Of a stretch of DNA of 64,000 nucleotides, positions 42,482 to 51,297 are shown in pieces. Made by a program: the position numbers and the translations under genes. The stretch spans positions 4,721,001 through 4,785,000 of the forward strand of contig NZ_CP136051.1 in the NCBI RefSeq assembly GCF_032999765.1, written 5' to 3'. Positions within the stretch are counted from its first letter, which is position 1. The number at the start of each line of letters is the position of its first letter. Source of the stretch: Imperialibacter roseus (lineage in GTDB: Bacteria; Bacteroidota; Bacteroidia; Cytophagales; Cyclobacteriaceae). Under the pieces are notes generated by a model. It was given only the letters and a program-made list of their open reading frames with translations. It was not told the DNA's origin and did no database searches.

Positions 42482-44260
42482 TTACATCAATTGATACTCC
42501 GGTGACTGCAACATGGCATTCAACAGATTGGTGAGCTGGTTTGAAATCACTTCCGTATCCACTCCATTTTGCCACCTGAAAGTCCAGGAGGCTTCGGGGT
42601 CGGGGTCGATCTGCGGGCTAAAAAGAAAAGCATTCATAAAGAAATTGAGGCGCTCTACAGTTATTTCATTGGTTGCGTTGGCATCAAAAGTTAGGTTTTC
42701 GGACATCGGCAGAAAGTACCCAGCCAGCGCAATGACCAAAGCCCTGGCATTGGCTGCTGTAGCATTTGGTATATGGGTCTGCACAAATTCAAGTGCATTG
42801 ACCTCACCAAGCTCCATGGGGGTTTCCATGGTAAGGTGTTGCCTGATAAAGTTGTACCTATTGGTCAGATAGTTAGTAGTAATCCAAGCCCGGTTGAACA
42901 AAGGAAACTGATGATACGCAGAGTAGCCAGCCACCTCGAACGGCTCGTAGTAGTCCATTCCCTGCACATCCACGCTACCTAAAAGAGATCCTGTAAATGA
43001 GTAAAACCCTTCCAGGTCAGTTGTATAGTCAGGAGCTTGCACACCAAATGAGCGCATGAAACCCACCACCATGTCTAAAGGTGACTTGATGATACCACCA
43101 AAGCTGTCGTCGTCAACACCATCGCCGGCTTCATAAAACTCCCTGCTTGTTAAAAGTGTCTCCAGTGTTGGCTGTAGCTTAAAGTCATTGGCCGTAAAAA
43201 CATCGGCGATGTCCTGAATGACCCCGCTCTGAATCCCGGCGTTTATTTCGTGGTAAATAAAGAACCGATAAATCTTCCTGGCGATATTTCTTGCCGTCTC
43301 CGGCTGGGCATAGATCATTTCAATCAGCTGGTCTACCTCGTCGATCATGCTTTCCTCGTTGGGTTGCCCGTTTGGCTGAAGAGTTATGTCGGGCTGAATG
43401 GTGGCTCCCCCCATTCTGGTACTAAAAGTCTTAATGCCGTTGTCATGGCTACCGCCGCCGCCTTTTATTACACCTCTCGGCAAATTTGTGTCCACATCGA
43501 CAGATAAAAAGCTGTCGTCGGTGTTAAAGCCAGAAAGCACTCTTGCCGCCTGCTGCACATCTTCCTCGGTGTAGTTAATGTAATCACCCTGAAATTCCGC
43601 TTCTGGCAATGTTCCCTCCAGGCCTCGCCCAATGGAGTACAGCTCCATCAATTCCCTGGCATAGTTCTCATTAGGGCTGCCCTTTACGTTCAGTCTGCCA
43701 TCCAGAAACACCAGCATGGCATTATCAAGGCAAATCTTTTTCGTAAGTCCTTTGAAACTTTTAACCAATATCCGATCTGGAATAACCAGCTCCGGGTCGC
43801 CCGGCACCAGTCTATCTTCTTTGTCAAAAGCGTAAAACCTAAAGAGTGCATTCTGGAAATAAAGTGCCCGACTGCTATTCACCACCGATTTCTTTGTGGT
43901 AAAATGAGTGTGCATAAAAACCACCAATCGTTCCCTGAAAGCATAGGCCAATGATTGCTCATTGGATATACCTGCGCTAAGCATTTGGCCTATATGCCAT
44001 CTTAAAAAGTACTGCTCAAGTTCGAATCCTTCGCTATTGGCATCGGTAGTGCCTGACACCACCCACTCCTGCCCTGTCAAAGGGTCTACCGGCAAAGGAG
44101 GCTCTGGAATATCAGTCATAAATAACCTGCCAATCGCTTCCTGCGCAGTGAGACTGGCAAATTCATCCACCTGCGTCAGTGTAGCACCAAAACAGGCCCT
44201 TCTCAGTAGGTGTGCAGCCCTTTTCTTGCCCAGCGTTCCCGATAACGGTGTTAGCGCCAT
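42482..44260 (-). CDS. DUF1800 protein
   Basis: A 592-residue protein of the DUF1800 family: AAHLLRRACFGATLTQVDEF at the N-terminus, RERLVVFMHTHFTTKK, NENYARELMELYSIGRG, YTEEDVQQAARVLSGF and ARKIYRFFIYHEIN. DUF1800 and DUF1501 genes nearly always occur as neighbours; here the gap is two bases. No signal peptide is obvious at the ATG. Function unknown. It is the first gene of a four-gene minus-strand operon. Confidence 0.88.
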   Translation of the reverse strand: MALTPLSGTLGKKRAAHLLRRACFGATLTQVDEFASLTAQEAIGRLFMTDIPEPPLPVDPLTGQEWVVSGTTDANSEGFELEQYFLRWHIGQMLSAGISNEQSLAYAFRERLVVFMHTHFTTKKSVVNSSRALYFQNALFRFYAFDKEDRLVPGDPELVIPDRILVKSFKGLTKKICLDNAMLVFLDGRLNVKGSPNENYARELMELYSIGRGLEGTLPEAEFQGDYINYTEEDVQQAARVLSGFNTDDSFLSVDVDTNLPRGVIKGGGGSHDNGIKTFSTRMGGATIQPDITLQPNGQPNEESMIDEVDQLIEMIYAQPETARNIARKIYRFFIYHEINAGIQSGVIQDIADVFTANDFKLQPTLETLLTSREFYEAGDGVDDDSFGGIIKSPLDMVVGFMRSFGVQAPDYTTDLEGFYSFTGSLLGSVDVQGMDYYEPFEVAGYSAYHQFPLFNRAWITTNYLTNRYNFIRQHLTMETPMELGEVNALEFVQTHIPNATAANARALVIALAGYFLPMSENLTFDANATNEITVERLNFFMNAFLFSPQIDPDPEASWTFRWQNGVDTEVISNQLTNLLNAMLQSPEYQLM

Positions 44261-44530
44261 ATACTAAATTGTAAACTGGTTGTTGGAGTAAAACTCAAAT
44301 TAGTTATAATTCTTATTAGATAAAGTATACTTGAGAAAATTAAACAAAGACATAACATTGACTATTTGTTGTTTCACATGCTCAAGGGTGTTGCATCAGA
44401 GCCAGTCTGGCCCCAACTTTTGATCGGAAAGTGCTTTCCAATACACATTTTAAGCATTTAATTTTACTTTCGCTCACTACTTATAATTAAAAAATGCATT
44501 TTAACAGTTACACTCTACTTAAACCTACTT
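44261..44530. promoter_or_regulatory. Divergent regulatory region with GGAAAG palindrome
   Basis: Between the DUF1800 gene and the catabolic operon. It holds a perfect GGAAAG-tg-CTTTCC palindrome (44426-44439) and a perfect AAAATGCATTTT palindrome (44491-44502), 91 and 28 bases before the symporter start. Both are operator candidates. Confidence 0.4.
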
Positions 44531-46147
44531 ATGAACAGTTTTGAAACGCTAGACTGGATAGTCATTGTCGGCTATTTTGTGGTAATCGGTGGCCTCGCCG
44601 CCTGGGTCATTTCCCGAAAACAAAAAACTACTGAAGACTACTTCCTTGCAGGCCGCAACATTGGATGGTTTGTGGTTGGCGCCTCCATTTTTGCTTCCAA
44701 CATCGGTTCGGAGCATGTGGTCGGTTTGGCCGGCACCGGAGCAGGCGACAAAATACCTATGCTTATTTATGAGCTGCATGCCTGGATTGTGCTCATGCTT
44801 GGCTGGGTATTTCTTCCCTTCTACATCCGCAGTGGTGTTTTCACCATGCCCGAGTTTCTCGAAAAAAGGTTCAGCCCGGGAACACGCTGGTTCCTGAGCG
44901 TCTTTTCATTAATAGCCTATGTGTTAACAAAAGTCTCCGTAACGGTGTATGCCGGTGGAATTGTGATCGCCTCCTTACTGCAAATCGACTTTTGGTTTGG
45001 CGCTTTAATGACAGTTATTCTTACTGGAATTTACACGGTATTGGGTGGTATGAAGGCCGTGGTATACACCGAAGCGCTACAAACTATTGTGCTTGTTATT
45101 GGCGCAGGCACACTTACGTTCATTGGTCTCGATGCCGTTGGCGGTTGGGATGGCATGCGGTCAGCGCTGGAGCCAGGCTACCTCAACATGTGGCGCCCAC
45201 CAAGCGATCCTGACTTTCCGTGGCCAAGTCTGGTTTTCTCCAGCACCATTGTCGGCATTTGGTACTGGTGCACCGACCAGTACATTGTGCAAAGAGTGCT
45301 ATCTGCCAAAAACATCAAAGAAGGACGCCGGGGCACCATTTTCGGCGGGTTATTAAAGTTGCTTCCAGTGTTTCTGTTTCTTATTCCGGGCGTGGTTGCA
45401 CTAGCCTTGAAAAACCGTGGCGAGCTTTCGTGGGACACACCTGACCAGGCCTTTGCCACGTTGTTGATGGCCAAGATGCCAGTGGGCCTCAAAGGGCTTG
45501 TGGCAGCAGGCTTGCTGGCCGCCCTGATGAGTTCACTTGCCTCAGTGTTTAATTCGTGTTCCACGCTTTTCACGGTTGATATTTACAAAAAGCTAAGGCC
45601 CGAAACCCCAGACGACAAGCTGCTGAAAGTAGGCCGGATAGCCACTGGCATCGTCGTTGTGTTGGGCATCCTTTGGATTCCTATCATGCAGAACATTTCG
45701 GGTGTATTGTATGAATACCTGCAATCGGTACAGTCGTACATTGCGCCACCAATTGCGGCTGTGTTCTTATTGGGCATTTTCCATAAAAGAATCAATTCGA
45801 GGGGCGCATTAACTACACTTATCGTTGGTATGGCCGTGGTTTTTATCAGACTCTCACTGGAGTTGGCAAGCGATTCGCTTAATCCTAACAGCTTCTTGTA
45901 TGCCTTCGGAAACGTGAACTTCCTTACGTTTTCATCGTGGTTCTTTTTGTTCTCCATTTTGGTCTGTCTGGTCGTCAGTATGACTTCTGCCGCACCATCA
46001 GCCGAACAAATAAAAGGGCTTACGTTTAGCACTTTGAGCGCTGAACAAAAAACCGAAAACAGGGCCAGCTACAACGCCTGGGATATTGTTTTCTCGCTGG
46101 TAGTGCTGGCCATTGTGGTCTATATCATGACCAGCTTTACAGGATAA
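44531..46147 (+). CDS. Sodium:solute symporter (SSS/SGLT family)
   Basis: A 538-residue protein with about 14 hydrophobic segments. Family marks are TTEDYFLAGRNIGWFVVGAS, IFASNIGSEHVVGLAGTGAG, GIYTVLGGMKAVVYTEALQT and the Na-site block LLAALMSSLASVFNSCSTLF, with the vSGLT-like DIYKKLRPETPDDKL. It imports a sugar with sodium. It opens the catabolic operon with fucP next, so the operon has two importers and may take two related sugars. Confidence 0.9.
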   Translation: MNSFETLDWIVIVGYFVVIGGLAAWVISRKQKTTEDYFLAGRNIGWFVVGASIFASNIGSEHVVGLAGTGAGDKIPMLIYELHAWIVLMLGWVFLPFYIRSGVFTMPEFLEKRFSPGTRWFLSVFSLIAYVLTKVSVTVYAGGIVIASLLQIDFWFGALMTVILTGIYTVLGGMKAVVYTEALQTIVLVIGAGTLTFIGLDAVGGWDGMRSALEPGYLNMWRPPSDPDFPWPSLVFSSTIVGIWYWCTDQYIVQRVLSAKNIKEGRRGTIFGGLLKLLPVFLFLIPGVVALALKNRGELSWDTPDQAFATLLMAKMPVGLKGLVAAGLLAALMSSLASVFNSCSTLFTVDIYKKLRPETPDDKLLKVGRIATGIVVVLGILWIPIMQNISGVLYEYLQSVQSYIAPPIAAVFLLGIFHKRINSRGALTTLIVGMAVVFIRLSLELASDSLNPNSFLYAFGNVNFLTFSSWFFLFSILVCLVVSMTSAAPSAEQIKGLTFSTLSAEQKTENRASYNAWDIVFSLVVLAIVVYIMTSFTG

Positions 46148-46181
46148 TTAGCCATCGGCCCTGTTTTATGAACTTATACAG

Positions 46182-46211
46182 GAAAAGCGCTTCGAAAGAG
46201 GCGCTTTTCTT
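46182..46211 (+). terminator. Hairpin between the SSS gene and fucP
   Basis: GAAAAGCGC/GCGCTTTTC arms with a 10-base loop followed by tt. It may be an attenuator that lowers expression of the downstream genes. Confidence 0.55.
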
Positions 46212-46267
46212 AGTATGTTAGAGAGGCAGATCAGTTAGCTGCCATTTTTATAACACCTACCTATTTT

Positions 46268-47581
46268 ATGTCGAGCAAGCAAAACTACACCCTGGGGTTT
46301 GTCTTAGTGACTTCCCTATTCTTTCTGTGGGGCTTCCCCAACGACCTTACCAACCCAATGGTTGAGGTGTTTAAAAATGTGCTAAACATTTCCAATGTAA
46401 AAGCCTCTTATGTCCAACTCGCCTTCTACGGAGGCTACGGCACCATGGCCATCCCAGCAGCACTGTTCATTAGAAAGTACAGCTATAAATCGAGCATTAT
46501 TCTCGGGCTCTTTCTTTTTATGCTGGGATCGTTGCTCATGTATCCGTCGGCGCTGCTTGTGAGCTACAACTTGTTTTTAGTATCATTCTATATCCTCACG
46601 TTTGGCCTGGCATTCCTTGAAACCACAGCCAACCCAATGATCCTGGAACTGGGGCCAGCAGAGACAGCCACGCAGCGGTTGAACCTGTCACAGGCTTTCA
46701 ACCCTATCGGCGCACTTACGGGGCAGGTGATTGCACGGATTTATGTCGTCGACAGGCTTGATACAAAAATTGGCGCCGATGCCCCCACGGAATTACTGTC
46801 TTTAGAACAGAAACAGCAAATCATTGAGCATGACCTCTCCATTGTAAGCACTCCTTATATAGTGCTTGGTTTCGTGGTCCTCGCTATCATGATTTTGTTT
46901 ATGGTGGTGAAAATTGACGATCCCGCCAGGCATGTGGACAAGCTCGATTTAAGAACGACATTCAAAAAACTATTCGCTAACAAGGACTACTACGAAGGCG
47001 TTTTGGCTCAGTTTTTCTACGTAGCCTGCCAAATCATGGTGTGGACGTTTATTTATCAGTACGTGACAAATTTGAATGAGTCACGGCCGATGGATGATCA
47101 GTTGAATGCAACAGTTTACGTGGTAGCTTCCACCATCTTGTTTTTGACTGCCCGCTGGATATGCACATTTCTATTTCGCTACATCAACTCAGCCAGACTG
47201 ATGCTCATTTTTGCTATGCTTGGGTCTGTGCTTTGTATTGGCGCCATACTTATTAACGGCATGGTAGGCTTGTACTGCCTGGTAGGCGTTTCCTTTGCCA
47301 TGTCGCTGATGTTTCCAACGATCTATGGCATTGCCCTCAGGGGCATGGGCGATGAGGCAAAACTAGGGTCAGCCGGACTGATACTGGCCATAGTGGGTGG
47401 TGCTTTGATGCCACCTCTTCAGGGAGGCATCATCGATTGGGGAGGAACCGGATTAAATGACTTGCAATTGTTTGGCTCCATTCCTGAGGTCAACTTTTCT
47501 TTTATCTTACCGTTATTCTGCCTCCTTTTAGTAGGCATATATTGCCTGAGAGTAATGAAAAGAAATAAAGCACTTTCGTAA
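46268..47581 (+). CDS. fucP: L-fucose:H+ symporter
   Basis: A 437-residue MFS transporter of the FucP branch. Diagnostic strings are FFLWGFPNDLTNPMVEVFKN near the N-terminus (FucP has the acidic residue here), YGGYGTMAIPAALFIRKYSY, FLETTANPMILELGPAETAT, QRLNLSQAFNPIGAL, and YVACQIMVWTFIYQY (FucP has Glu/Gln-type substrate residues in this helix). FucP also carries L-galactose and D-arabinose in E. coli. It heads the sugar-oxidation genes. Confidence 0.92.
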   Translation: MSSKQNYTLGFVLVTSLFFLWGFPNDLTNPMVEVFKNVLNISNVKASYVQLAFYGGYGTMAIPAALFIRKYSYKSSIILGLFLFMLGSLLMYPSALLVSYNLFLVSFYILTFGLAFLETTANPMILELGPAETATQRLNLSQAFNPIGALTGQVIARIYVVDRLDTKIGADAPTELLSLEQKQQIIEHDLSIVSTPYIVLGFVVLAIMILFMVVKIDDPARHVDKLDLRTTFKKLFANKDYYEGVLAQFFYVACQIMVWTFIYQYVTNLNESRPMDDQLNATVYVVASTILFLTARWICTFLFRYINSARLMLIFAMLGSVLCIGAILINGMVGLYCLVGVSFAMSLMFPTIYGIALRGMGDEAKLGSAGLILAIVGGALMPPLQGGIIDWGGTGLNDLQLFGSIPEVNFSFILPLFCLLLVGIYCLRVMKRNKALS

Positions 47582-47591
47582 ACGACTGAAA

Positions 47592-47945
47592 ATGCAGACT
47601 TTTTATCTGACACTTGACCTGAAAGATGATCCACAACTCATAGCTGACTATGAAAGGCATCACCAGCAAGTGTGGCCGGAAATTTTGGACAGCATCAAAG
47701 AAAGTGGAATAGAGCAGATGGAAATATACCGCTCAGGCAACCGGCTCTTTATGGTGATGAAAGCGAATAGTACTTTTAGCTTCGAGAAGAAGGCTGCAAT
47801 GGATGCCACAAACCCGAAAGTACAGGAATGGGAAAAATTGATGTGGAGATACCAGCAGGCACTGCCCACAGCTAAACCTGGCGAAAAGTGGCTTTTAATG
47901 GATAAAATATTTTCTTTGACTGAACAACTGAATAAGAATGTATAA
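47592..47945 (+). CDS. L-rhamnose/L-fucose mutarotase-type protein
   Basis: A 117-residue member of the L-rhamnose mutarotase (YiiL/RhaM) family: MQTFYLTLDLKDDPQLIADY, RHHQQVWPEILDSIKESGIE, MEIYRSGNRLFMVMKA and NPKVQEWEKLMWRYQQALP. The catalytic His is in YERHHQQVW. In this operon it would interconvert anomers of the imported L-sugar, so L-fucose or L-galactose is more likely than rhamnose. It overlaps the next SDR by eight bases. Confidence 0.88.
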   Translation: MQTFYLTLDLKDDPQLIADYERHHQQVWPEILDSIKESGIEQMEIYRSGNRLFMVMKANSTFSFEKKAAMDATNPKVQEWEKLMWRYQQALPTAKPGEKWLLMDKIFSLTEQLNKNV

Positions 47946-48702
47946 TCTTAAAAATAAGACGGCCGTCATTACAGGAGGTGCCAGCGGTATTGGAAAAGCA
48001 ACTGTCTTTGCCTTTGCAAGAGCCGGTGCTAACGTGCAAATCATTGACGTGAACCAAGCCAATGTCGACGCCACCCTCGCCGATCTAAAATCTGAAGGGC
48101 TTACTGCGCCTGCTCACATCTGCGATATTAGTAAACAAACGGAAGTACGGAAGCTTTTTACAACCATCGGCGACATCCATATCCTGGTGAACAATGCCGG
48201 CATTGCCCACATTGGCAGAGCCGACACAACCAGCGAAGATGACTTCCAACGGGTGATGGATGTGAATGTAAAAGGCGTCTACAATTGTATTCATGAGGCT
48301 ATACCAATCATGAAAAAGCTTGGGGGCGGTGTAATTCTCAATATGGCCAGCGTGGCTGCGCAAATGGGTATCGCTGATCGTTTTGCCTATTCCACCAGCA
48401 AGGGGGCTATCTATGCCATGACATTGTCTGTTGCCAAAGATTACCTTGCCGACAATATCCGGTGCAACAGCGTTTCTCCCGGCAGAGTGCACACGCCTTT
48501 TGTAGATGGGTTTTTGGCGAAGAACTACCCGGGCAAAGAGCAGGAAATGTTCGACAAACTTTCAAAAACACAGCCGATAGGCCGAATGGGCACACCCGAT
48601 GAAGTTGGCCACCTGGTCTTGTATTTGTGTTCCGATGAGGCTTCCTTTATCACCGGAACTGATTACCCAATTGACGGCGGATTTATAAAACTTAATACCT
48701 AG
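47938..48702 (+). CDS. SDR dehydrogenase, L-fuconate pathway type
   Basis: A 254-residue classical SDR. NAD loop ITGGASGIGKATVFAFA; Asp37-like acceptor in VQIIDVNQAN; NNAGIAHIGRA; catalytic Ser in NMASVAAQMG and YSTSKGAIYAM (YxxxK intact); C-terminal FITGTDYPIDGGF. In L-fucose operons an SDR of this kind oxidises 2-keto-3-deoxy-L-fuconate to the 2,4-diketo acid, and the FAH gene next door supports that. Alternatively it is the sugar 1-dehydrogenase. Confidence 0.85.
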   Translation: MYNLKNKTAVITGGASGIGKATVFAFARAGANVQIIDVNQANVDATLADLKSEGLTAPAHICDISKQTEVRKLFTTIGDIHILVNNAGIAHIGRADTTSEDDFQRVMDVNVKGVYNCIHEAIPIMKKLGGGVILNMASVAAQMGIADRFAYSTSKGAIYAMTLSVAKDYLADNIRCNSVSPGRVHTPFVDGFLAKNYPGKEQEMFDKLSKTQPIGRMGTPDEVGHLVLYLCSDEASFITGTDYPIDGGFIKLNT

Positions 48703-48706
48703 ATAC

Positions 48707-49561
48707 ATGCAACTACTAAGATTCGGCCCGGCGGGCAAAGAAAAACCAGGTGTAGCCATCGACGGCCAGCACTTTGACGTATCACCCCTCGGTGAGGACT
48801 ATGACGAAAAATTCTTCGGAACTGGTGGCCTGGAAAGGCTAAAAGGCTTTGTTGAAAGAAATAAATCCTCTCTTGACAAAGTGCCTGCTGGTGCCAGGCT
48901 CGGCAGCCCCATTGCCCGGCCTTCCAAAATTGTCTGCATAGGCCTCAATTATGCCGATCATGCTAAAGAATCTGGCGCCAAAATTCCCGAAGAGCCAATC
49001 CTTTTCATGAAGTCTACAACATCACTTGTAGGACCAAATGATGAGGTAATGATTCCGAAAAACTCGGTAAAAACTGACTGGGAGGTGGAACTGGCCGTCA
49101 TCATTGGAGCGAAGGCAAGCTACGTTTCAGAAGCAGATGCCATGAAACACGTGGCCGGCTATTGTTTGCACAACGACGTGTCGGAGCGTGAGTTCCAGCT
49201 GGAGCGTGGTGGCACCTGGGACAAAGGCAAGGGCTGCGACACATTTGCCCCCCTCGGACCCTATGTGGTCACTCCCGATGAAATAAAAGACATAAACAAT
49301 GTGCGTCTTTGGCTGTCCGTTAACGGAAAAATGATGCAGGACGGCTCCACCTCAGACCTGATCTTTAAGGTGCCATTCCTCATCTCTTACCTGAGCCAGT
49401 TCATGACCTTGCTTCCAGGTGATGTTATTTCCACAGGAACACCAAAAGGTGTTGGACTAGGTTTCAATCCGCCGATTTACCTGAAGCCTGGCGACGTAAT
49501 GGAGCTGGGCATCGACGGCATGGGCGTGTCGAAGCAGAAGGTAGTTGCGTGGAGGGCCTGA
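48707..49561 (+). CDS. FAH-family hydrolase (2,4-diketo-3-deoxy-L-fuconate hydrolase type)
   Basis: A 284-residue fumarylacetoacetate-hydrolase-family protein. Core motifs: KIVCIGLNYADHAKESGAKI, EEPILFMKSTTSLVGPNDEV, KTDWEVELAVIIG with the two metal Glu residues, GYCLHNDVSEREFQ, GKGCDTFAPLGPYVVT and GDVISTGTPKGVG. The family cleaves C-C bonds of beta-diketo acids. Following the SDR by four bases, it should split the 2,4-diketo acid to pyruvate and lactate. Confidence 0.87.
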   Translation: MQLLRFGPAGKEKPGVAIDGQHFDVSPLGEDYDEKFFGTGGLERLKGFVERNKSSLDKVPAGARLGSPIARPSKIVCIGLNYADHAKESGAKIPEEPILFMKSTTSLVGPNDEVMIPKNSVKTDWEVELAVIIGAKASYVSEADAMKHVAGYCLHNDVSEREFQLERGGTWDKGKGCDTFAPLGPYVVTPDEIKDINNVRLWLSVNGKMMQDGSTSDLIFKVPFLISYLSQFMTLLPGDVISTGTPKGVGLGFNPPIYLKPGDVMELGIDGMGVSKQKVVAWRA

Positions 49562-49573
49562 CTGCCTGCAAAG

Positions 49574-50407
49574 ATGCCAAAAATTGATGCTCATCAGCAC
49601 TTTTGGAAGTACGATTCGGCCCGACATGGCTGGATCAACGGCTCCATGAAGGTGATACAGCGGGATTTTATGCCCGATGACCTGGAGCCGGTGCTTCATG
49701 CGCACGGCATCGATAGCTGTGTGCTCGTACAAGTCGATCAAAACCAGCAGGAAAATGAATTTCAGCTGGCGAACGCACAAGCCAACGATTTTATCAAGGG
49801 CGTAGTGGGCTGGGTGGATTTACAAGCTGAAGACATTGAGCAGCAGCTCGCCTCGCTTAGCAAGCATAAAAAATTGAAAGGGTTTCGGCACATCCTGCAG
49901 GGAGAGGCCGACGACGCTTTTATGTTGCGGCCGGCCTTTCGAAATGGGATCGGGAAGCTCAGGAAATTTGGATTCACATATGACATCCTCATTTTCCCAA
50001 AGCACCTGAAAAATGCCTGCCAGCTAGTCAAAGAGTTTCCCGATCAGCCGTTTGTGTTGGATCATCTTGCCAAGCCCTACATCAAGGCAGGCAAGATTGA
50101 GGAATGGAAAAAGGACATTAGTGCACTGGCCCAGTTCAACAACGTTATGTGCAAGGTATCTGGCATGGTCACCGAAGCTGAGTGGAAAAACTGGCAAAAG
50201 GCTGACTTTACGCCTTATCTTGATGTGGTGGTTGAAGGCTTTGGAATGGACCGCCTCATGTTCGGCTCCGACTGGCCCGTTTGCCTTTGTGCAGCCGACT
50301 ACACGCAGGTGGTTGATCTCGTCGACGATTATTTTTCCAGCTTTTCAAAGAGCGAGCAAGCAGCTTTTTGGGGCGGAAATGCTGCGAGGTTTTATAATTT
50401 GGAGTGA
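49574..50407 (+). CDS. L-fuconolactonase-type amidohydrolase
   Basis: A 277-residue COG3618 amidohydrolase. Motifs are KIDAHQHFWKYD at the N-terminus (HxH), QVDQNQQENEFQL, VVGWVDLQA, KGFRHILQG, PFVLDHLAKPYI and the terminal MFGSDWPVCLCAA (metal Asp). These proteins hydrolyse L-fucono- or L-galactono-1,5-lactone to the acid. It follows the SDR/FAH genes with a 12-base gap. Confidence 0.9.
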   Translation: MPKIDAHQHFWKYDSARHGWINGSMKVIQRDFMPDDLEPVLHAHGIDSCVLVQVDQNQQENEFQLANAQANDFIKGVVGWVDLQAEDIEQQLASLSKHKKLKGFRHILQGEADDAFMLRPAFRNGIGKLRKFGFTYDILIFPKHLKNACQLVKEFPDQPFVLDHLAKPYIKAGKIEEWKKDISALAQFNNVMCKVSGMVTEAEWKNWQKADFTPYLDVVVEGFGMDRLMFGSDWPVCLCAADYTQVVDLVDDYFSSFSKSEQAAFWGGNAARFYNLE

Positions 50408-50417
50408 GTAAAGCATT

Positions 50418-51197
50418 ATGAATCTACACCTAAAAGACAAAGTAATCATCGTCACCGGCGGCGGAAGAGGCATAGGTGAAGCCATTTCCAAAACCCTGGC
50501 GGAAGAAGGTGCCATTCCCGTCGTCATAAGTCTTGATGAGCAAGACAACCTGAAGGTGGTGGCCGACATAGAGAAGTCAGGAGGGAAAGCTTACCAGCGC
50601 TCGACGCAATTGACCAGCCCGGAAGAATGCGAAAAAGCCGTGCAATTTGCTTTTGAAAAAGCTGGGCGGATTGACGGCTTAGTGAATAATGCTGGCGTTA
50701 ACGACAGTGTGAACCTGGAGCATGGCAGCTACGAAAAGTTTATGGCAAGCATCCATAAAAACGTGGTGCACTACTATATGATTGCTCATTATGCCCTGCC
50801 CTACCTCAAAGCGAATAAAGGTGCCATCGTGAACATCGTGTCGAAAACCGCCGAAACCGGACAGGGTGGCACATCTGCCTACGCAGCGGCCAATGGCGGG
50901 CGCAATGCCCTCACCCGGGAGTGGGCAGTGGAGCTGCTGAAATACGGTATTCGTGTCAATGGCGTGGTGGTGTCTGAGTGCTGGACGCCCATGTACGAAT
51001 GGTTTGTGGCCCAGCAGCCCAACCCAAAAGAGTACCTGAAAAAAGTAACAGACCGGATTCCGCTGGAAAACCGAATGACAACACCGGAAGAAATCGCCAA
51101 CACAGTTGCGTTTCTGCTTTCTGACAGATCGAGCCACACCACCGGACAACTTATCCATGTCGATGGCGGCTACGTTCACCTCGACAGAGCACTTTAA
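50418..51197 (+). CDS. SDR L-fucose/L-galactose dehydrogenase-like, YxxxN
   Basis: A 259-residue classical SDR: VTGGGRGIGEAISKTLA, NNAGVNDSVNLEHG, NIVSKTAETGQGGTSAY and a C-terminal TTGQLIHVDGGYVHLDRAL. It resembles L-fucose dehydrogenases, which also carry SKTAxTGQGGTSxY. The usual catalytic YxxxK is YAAANGG here: the Lys is Asn (codon aat at 50893). That Lys lowers the Tyr pKa and binds the nicotinamide ribose, so the enzyme may use another base or be slow. It would turn L-fucose or L-galactose into the lactone. Confidence 0.82.
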   Translation: MNLHLKDKVIIVTGGGRGIGEAISKTLAEEGAIPVVISLDEQDNLKVVADIEKSGGKAYQRSTQLTSPEECEKAVQFAFEKAGRIDGLVNNAGVNDSVNLEHGSYEKFMASIHKNVVHYYMIAHYALPYLKANKGAIVNIVSKTAETGQGGTSAYAAANGGRNALTREWAVELLKYGIRVNGVVVSECWTPMYEWFVAQQPNPKEYLKKVTDRIPLENRMTTPEEIANTVAFLLSDRSSHTTGQLIHVDGGYVHLDRAL

Positions 51198-51297
51198 TTC
51201 GTGAGGATATGCAATCAAGTAAGGGACAACGCCATCTATCTCGTCATCTATTTGACAACCCTATGAACTCTTCTAAACTGAAATAGAACAACTCCTG

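Noticed and set aside
47592..47945. L-rhamnose catabolism
   Set aside because: The mutarotase belongs to the RhaM family by sequence, but no rhamnose isomerase, kinase or aldolase is present and all neighbours fit L-fucose/L-galactose.
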